A stretch of 16,518 nt of DNA from Candidatus Sifarchaeum marinoarchaea (GTDB lineage: Archaea > Asgardarchaeota > Sifarchaeia > Borrarchaeales > Borrarchaeaceae). Below the pieces are notes generated by a model. The model was not told where the DNA came from. It ran no database searches and worked only from the letters and a program-made list of their open reading frames with translations. The number at the start of each line of letters is the position of its first letter. The first letter of the stretch is position 1. Positions 14,713-16,518 of this stretch are shown one piece after another. A program made the position numbers and the translations under genes. The stretch spans positions 1 through 16,518 of the forward strand of contig JAECRW010000018.1 of the NCBI GenBank assembly GCA_016294985.1, in the 5' to 3' direction.

Positions 14713-14722
14713 CATTTTTTTT
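14713..14722 (+). terminator. U-tract terminator of the lone hdrA
   Basis: An eight-T run starts a few bases after the TAA stop at 14709, the normal archaeal intrinsic termination signal. A hairpin at 14734-14756 (CGAGAAGAT, loop CACCT, ATCTTGTCG, one mismatch in nine pairs) lies downstream of the run rather than before it, so it is not part of a bacterial-type terminator; it could protect the 3' end or be chance. Confidence 0.5.
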
Positions 14723-14847
14723 AATATTGTTGGCGAGAAGATCACCTATCTTGTCGGGTCACAGACTTCCCCAAAAGTTACGTTTTGATTTTTAGATGTA
14801 CAAAAGGATGAACAATTATCGGAAAATACATCCTTAGAATGTTGAAA

Positions 14848-15606
14848 TTAATCTCTTTCAGTTTTTAATGCTCTTTTTATAAAAGGAAGTAATTCTACCA
14901 AATTATGTATAACTAAAGATATTATCTTCTGATTTTGATTTGTCAATTTTTCAATGAGATGAGGGACGAGTTCTTTAATGAGATCCAAATCTTCATTTGC
15001 TAATGACTTAACCATAGTCAAAGCGGGAGTTCTTGTATTTTCATTGACATCTACAAGAGAGTTTACAAAACCAGATGCAAGTACGGGAAGTATCCGTTGT
15101 CGTATTTTTGAATTCCCAGCCAACAGCACATTAGTAAATTTTTGTATAGGCACAAGCTGTGGGGCGGTTAGAAACATTTTTGCAATGGATTCAATGGCTT
15201 TTTCACGAATCTCTGGAATACTATCTTCTGTCAATTCCATAATGTCTGGCATCGTAAGTTGAATGATTCGTGGGTTTGTACTAATTTCTCCGAGTAGTTC
15301 TAAGACTCCTTCCTGCAAATATTGGTCTTTTCCCTTTAAGAGATCACAAAGAAACGGGATAGAATCCATAATTAGATCAGGAAATCGTTTTCCGACTTTT
15401 CCTAATGATTCGATTGCTGTCATTTGAACCAAGGAGGATTCATCTTTTAACTTTCTCTTAAAATGTGCTACCAACATCTCTAATAGTTGTCGGTTATCTA
15501 TGACGGTATCAGAGAGTGTTTCTAATGCTGTAGCTCGAGTGTATTTATCTGGATCCTCCAAGTCATCCAAGAGATCTTGAATATACTTCTCGGAAAAAGT
15601 GCTCAC
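14848..15606 (-). CDS. HEAT-repeat protein 2
   Basis: 252-residue HEAT-repeat protein, paralogue of the one at 10909-11943 but with about two fewer units. The first ~80 residues (STFSEKYIQDLL to RFPDLI) match HEAT protein 1 with few changes; beyond that only the general HEAT pattern is shared, for example REKAIESIAKMF and TRTPALTMVKSLA. No cysteines in catalytic arrangement, no membrane segment. I choose GTG 15606, because it aligns with the start of HEAT protein 1 and has GGTGA four bases upstream; the open frame runs back to ATG 15675 but that stretch has no counterpart in the paralogue and no SD. Convergent with the lone hdrA, 138 bases apart, repeating the arrangement at the end of the hdr operon. 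Function unknown. Confidence 0.86.
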   Translation of the reverse strand: MSTFSEKYIQDLLDDLEDPDKYTRATALETLSDTVIDNRQLLEMLVAHFKRKLKDESSLVQMTAIESLGKVGKRFPDLIMDSIPFLCDLLKGKDQYLQEGVLELLGEISTNPRIIQLTMPDIMELTEDSIPEIREKAIESIAKMFLTAPQLVPIQKFTNVLLAGNSKIRQRILPVLASGFVNSLVDVNENTRTPALTMVKSLANEDLDLIKELVPHLIEKLTNQNQKIISLVIHNLVELLPFIKRALKTERD

Positions 15607-15850
15607 ACCTTCACCGTCCAATTGTAGTATTGTTATCTTATCAAAGTGGGATGGAGTAAATAACAGTTGACACATTTATTAACAAATGTATCGTTTTGTA
15701 GACCATTATTTCGTGGGTGGAGGCTGATGAGGGCTCACTTGTTACTACTAAAAAAAACGTTTTCTTTTTTTAGCGGGTTTCCCTACACTATTGTGCCGTT
15801 AACTAGCTGCACTAACACACCACCCTTACCGCAGGGGAAGTCTGCCATCT
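15607..15850. other. Intergenic region between HEAT gene 2 and the transposase gene
   Basis: About 244 bases without a gene. Near HEAT gene 2 it offers a weak minus-strand TATA candidate (TTATTTACT, 15657-15665) and an inverted repeat ACATTT/AAATGT (15672-15677 and 15684-15689). From about 15700 the composition turns GC-richer, which probably marks the left end of the mobile element, but I see no sure terminal hairpin. An A/T block around 15749-15771 is nearly self-complementary. The transposase frame is closed by a TAA at 15800-15802. Confidence 0.45.
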
Positions 15851-16518
15851 ATGACCTCGCCGACGCAAGTTTATCCACTCAAACTCCCACAAGATACAAG
15901 TTTACGCCACCAGTTGGATATGCTCCGTGACCTTGTGATGCACGCGGCTCAAAAACTCTTAACGGAGTTATGGTCCGACCACTGGATCGATGCGCTGGCT
16001 TCCACGCGTAAGCAGAAGAAAAAAGCCTATAAAGTCATCAACGAAAAGCGCGTCAGCTTAACCACCTCTCATGGGCGTGGGATGTATCTCCCCTCACGCA
16101 TTAGACGCTGTATTGCCGAGCAGGTGGGACGCATCATCCGTTCCCAAGCCACCCGCAAACAGTGTTATTATGACGTGTTACGGATCGTTCAAATCACGGG
16201 TGTGGCGGGCAACCTCGACAAATTGGTGCGCACCGTAGCGCTTACCTTAGCCGATTTTGAAGGCAAGTATTATCGCTGGGCGCTGATCCGTCAAACCTTA
16301 CGCATGTTCCGGCGCTACTACTATCAACTCGGCTTGGATTTAAGCGTCTTGAGGCAGTTTCCCTATACGGCGGTAGTCAAACCGCGCATTCAGTCGTTTA
16401 CGCTGCCCTACAGCCCTGATGACGGACAAGCAATCCGCTATGACTGGCAGCATGAAGACACTCCGTCCAGTATCAGTATTCGAGTGAAAGTACCCTGCCG
16501 TCCCCATCAGATCGGAAG
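15851..16518 (+). CDS. tnpB: TnpB-like transposase, N-terminal part only
   Basis: The frame opens at ATG 15851 and runs off the end with 222 codons visible; full members have roughly 350-450 residues or more, so the RuvC and zinc-finger half is missing. Seen: YPLKLP near the N-terminus, a basic KQKKKAYKVINEKR stretch, then LPSRIRRCIAEQVGRIIRSQ and FEGKYYRWALIRQTLRMFRRYY, helical and arginine-rich as in the N-terminal nucleic-acid-binding half of TnpB/OrfB. The family call rests on this general look and on high GC; the catalytic residues cannot be checked. In TnpB systems the protein is an RNA-guided nuclease using a right-end RNA, which would lie beyond this window. The last three residues may be adapter-derived rather than real. 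Confidence 0.6.
   Translation, partial: MTSPTQVYPLKLPQDTSLRHQLDMLRDLVMHAAQKLLTELWSDHWIDALASTRKQKKKAYKVINEKRVSLTTSHGRGMYLPSRIRRCIAEQVGRIIRSQATRKQCYYDVLRIVQITGVAGNLDKLVRTVALTLADFEGKYYRWALIRQTLRMFRRYYYQLGLDLSVLRQFPYTAVVKPRIQSFTLPYSPDDGQAIRYDWQHEDTPSSISIRVKVPCRPHQIG
16509..16518 (+). other. Likely sequencing-adapter remnant
   Basis: The terminal ten bases, AGATCGGAAG, equal the first ten bases of the Illumina TruSeq adapter (AGATCGGAAGAGC). A match placed exactly at the end is unlikely by chance, so these bases are probably not genomic. Confidence 0.75.

Larger units (their letters stand above)
15700..16518 (+). mobile_element. Left part of a TnpB-type insertion element, truncated by the window end
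   Basis: The DNA from about 15700 on is visibly GC-richer than the rest (one transposase line counts 57% GC; an hdr line counts 42%, a HEAT line 32%) and carries a TnpB-like gene with bacterial-looking codon use. The left boundary is set by composition only and may be off by 50-100 bases. No TnpA (Y1 transposase) is visible, which is common for TnpB-only members of IS200/IS605 and IS607 groups. Confidence 0.45.

Noticed and set aside
14734..14756. Rho-independent terminator hairpin
   Set aside because: The T run lies before the hairpin on the plus strand, and on the minus strand it is followed by A residues rather than U.
15667..15930. 87-codon plus-strand frame before and overlapping the transposase
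   Set aside because: It overlaps the transposase frame, has no SD and no recognisable motif.

Overview
The window looks like one metagenomic contig from a low-GC archaeon. Archaeal TATA boxes (TTTATATG), Shine-Dalgarno (SD) sites of the GGAGG type, U-tract terminators and a soluble heterodisulfide reductase (Hdr) gene set with a coenzyme F420 (FrhB-type) subunit all point to Archaea. An Asgard or Bathyarchaeia-type lineage is my guess; nothing in the sequence fixes it. No ribosomal or other phylogenetic marker is present.

Layout. 1-502: non-coding leader with an IS-like hairpin, a TATA box and two operator-like palindromes. 503-10787: one long + strand operon of ten genes, mostly with overlapping or nearly abutting ends and good SD sites: hdrC1, hdrB1, hdrC2, hdrB2, hdrA fused to an MvhD domain, a short hdrA (FAD plus inserted ferredoxin only), a second hdrA lacking the inserted ferredoxin, a free mvhD, a small winged-helix protein, and an FrhB/FdhB-like F420 oxidoreductase subunit. 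A hairpin/U-tract terminator follows. 10909-11943 (-): HEAT-repeat protein 1, convergent to the operon. 11944-12330: a 387-bp divergent intergenic region with a 26-bp direct repeat bracketing a TATA box. 12331-14709 (+): a second, more divergent HdrA-MvhD fusion standing alone. 14848-15606 (-): HEAT-repeat protein 2, again convergent to an hdrA. 15851-16518 (+): a GC-rich, truncated TnpB-like transposase gene that runs off the end. The last 10 bases equal the start of the Illumina TruSeq adapter.

How the genes may work together. HdrB (two CCG cysteine motifs, non-cubane Fe-S clusters) and HdrC (two 4Fe-4S) form the disulfide-reducing arm; HdrA carries the bifurcating FAD; MvhD links HdrA to an electron donor module; FrhB suggests that donor or acceptor is F420/F420H2. 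No hydrogenase (MvhA/G) or formate dehydrogenase catalytic subunit is encoded here. The most interesting feature is that the domains of the fused HdrA-MvhD (N-domain, FAD, inserted ferredoxin, C-terminal ferredoxin, MvhD) reappear as three separate genes in complementary pieces. Together with two different HdrB/HdrC pairs, this suggests an asymmetric Hdr complex. The second theme is repeated pairing of HdrA genes with HEAT-repeat genes whose N-termini are almost identical while their C-terminal parts have diverged.
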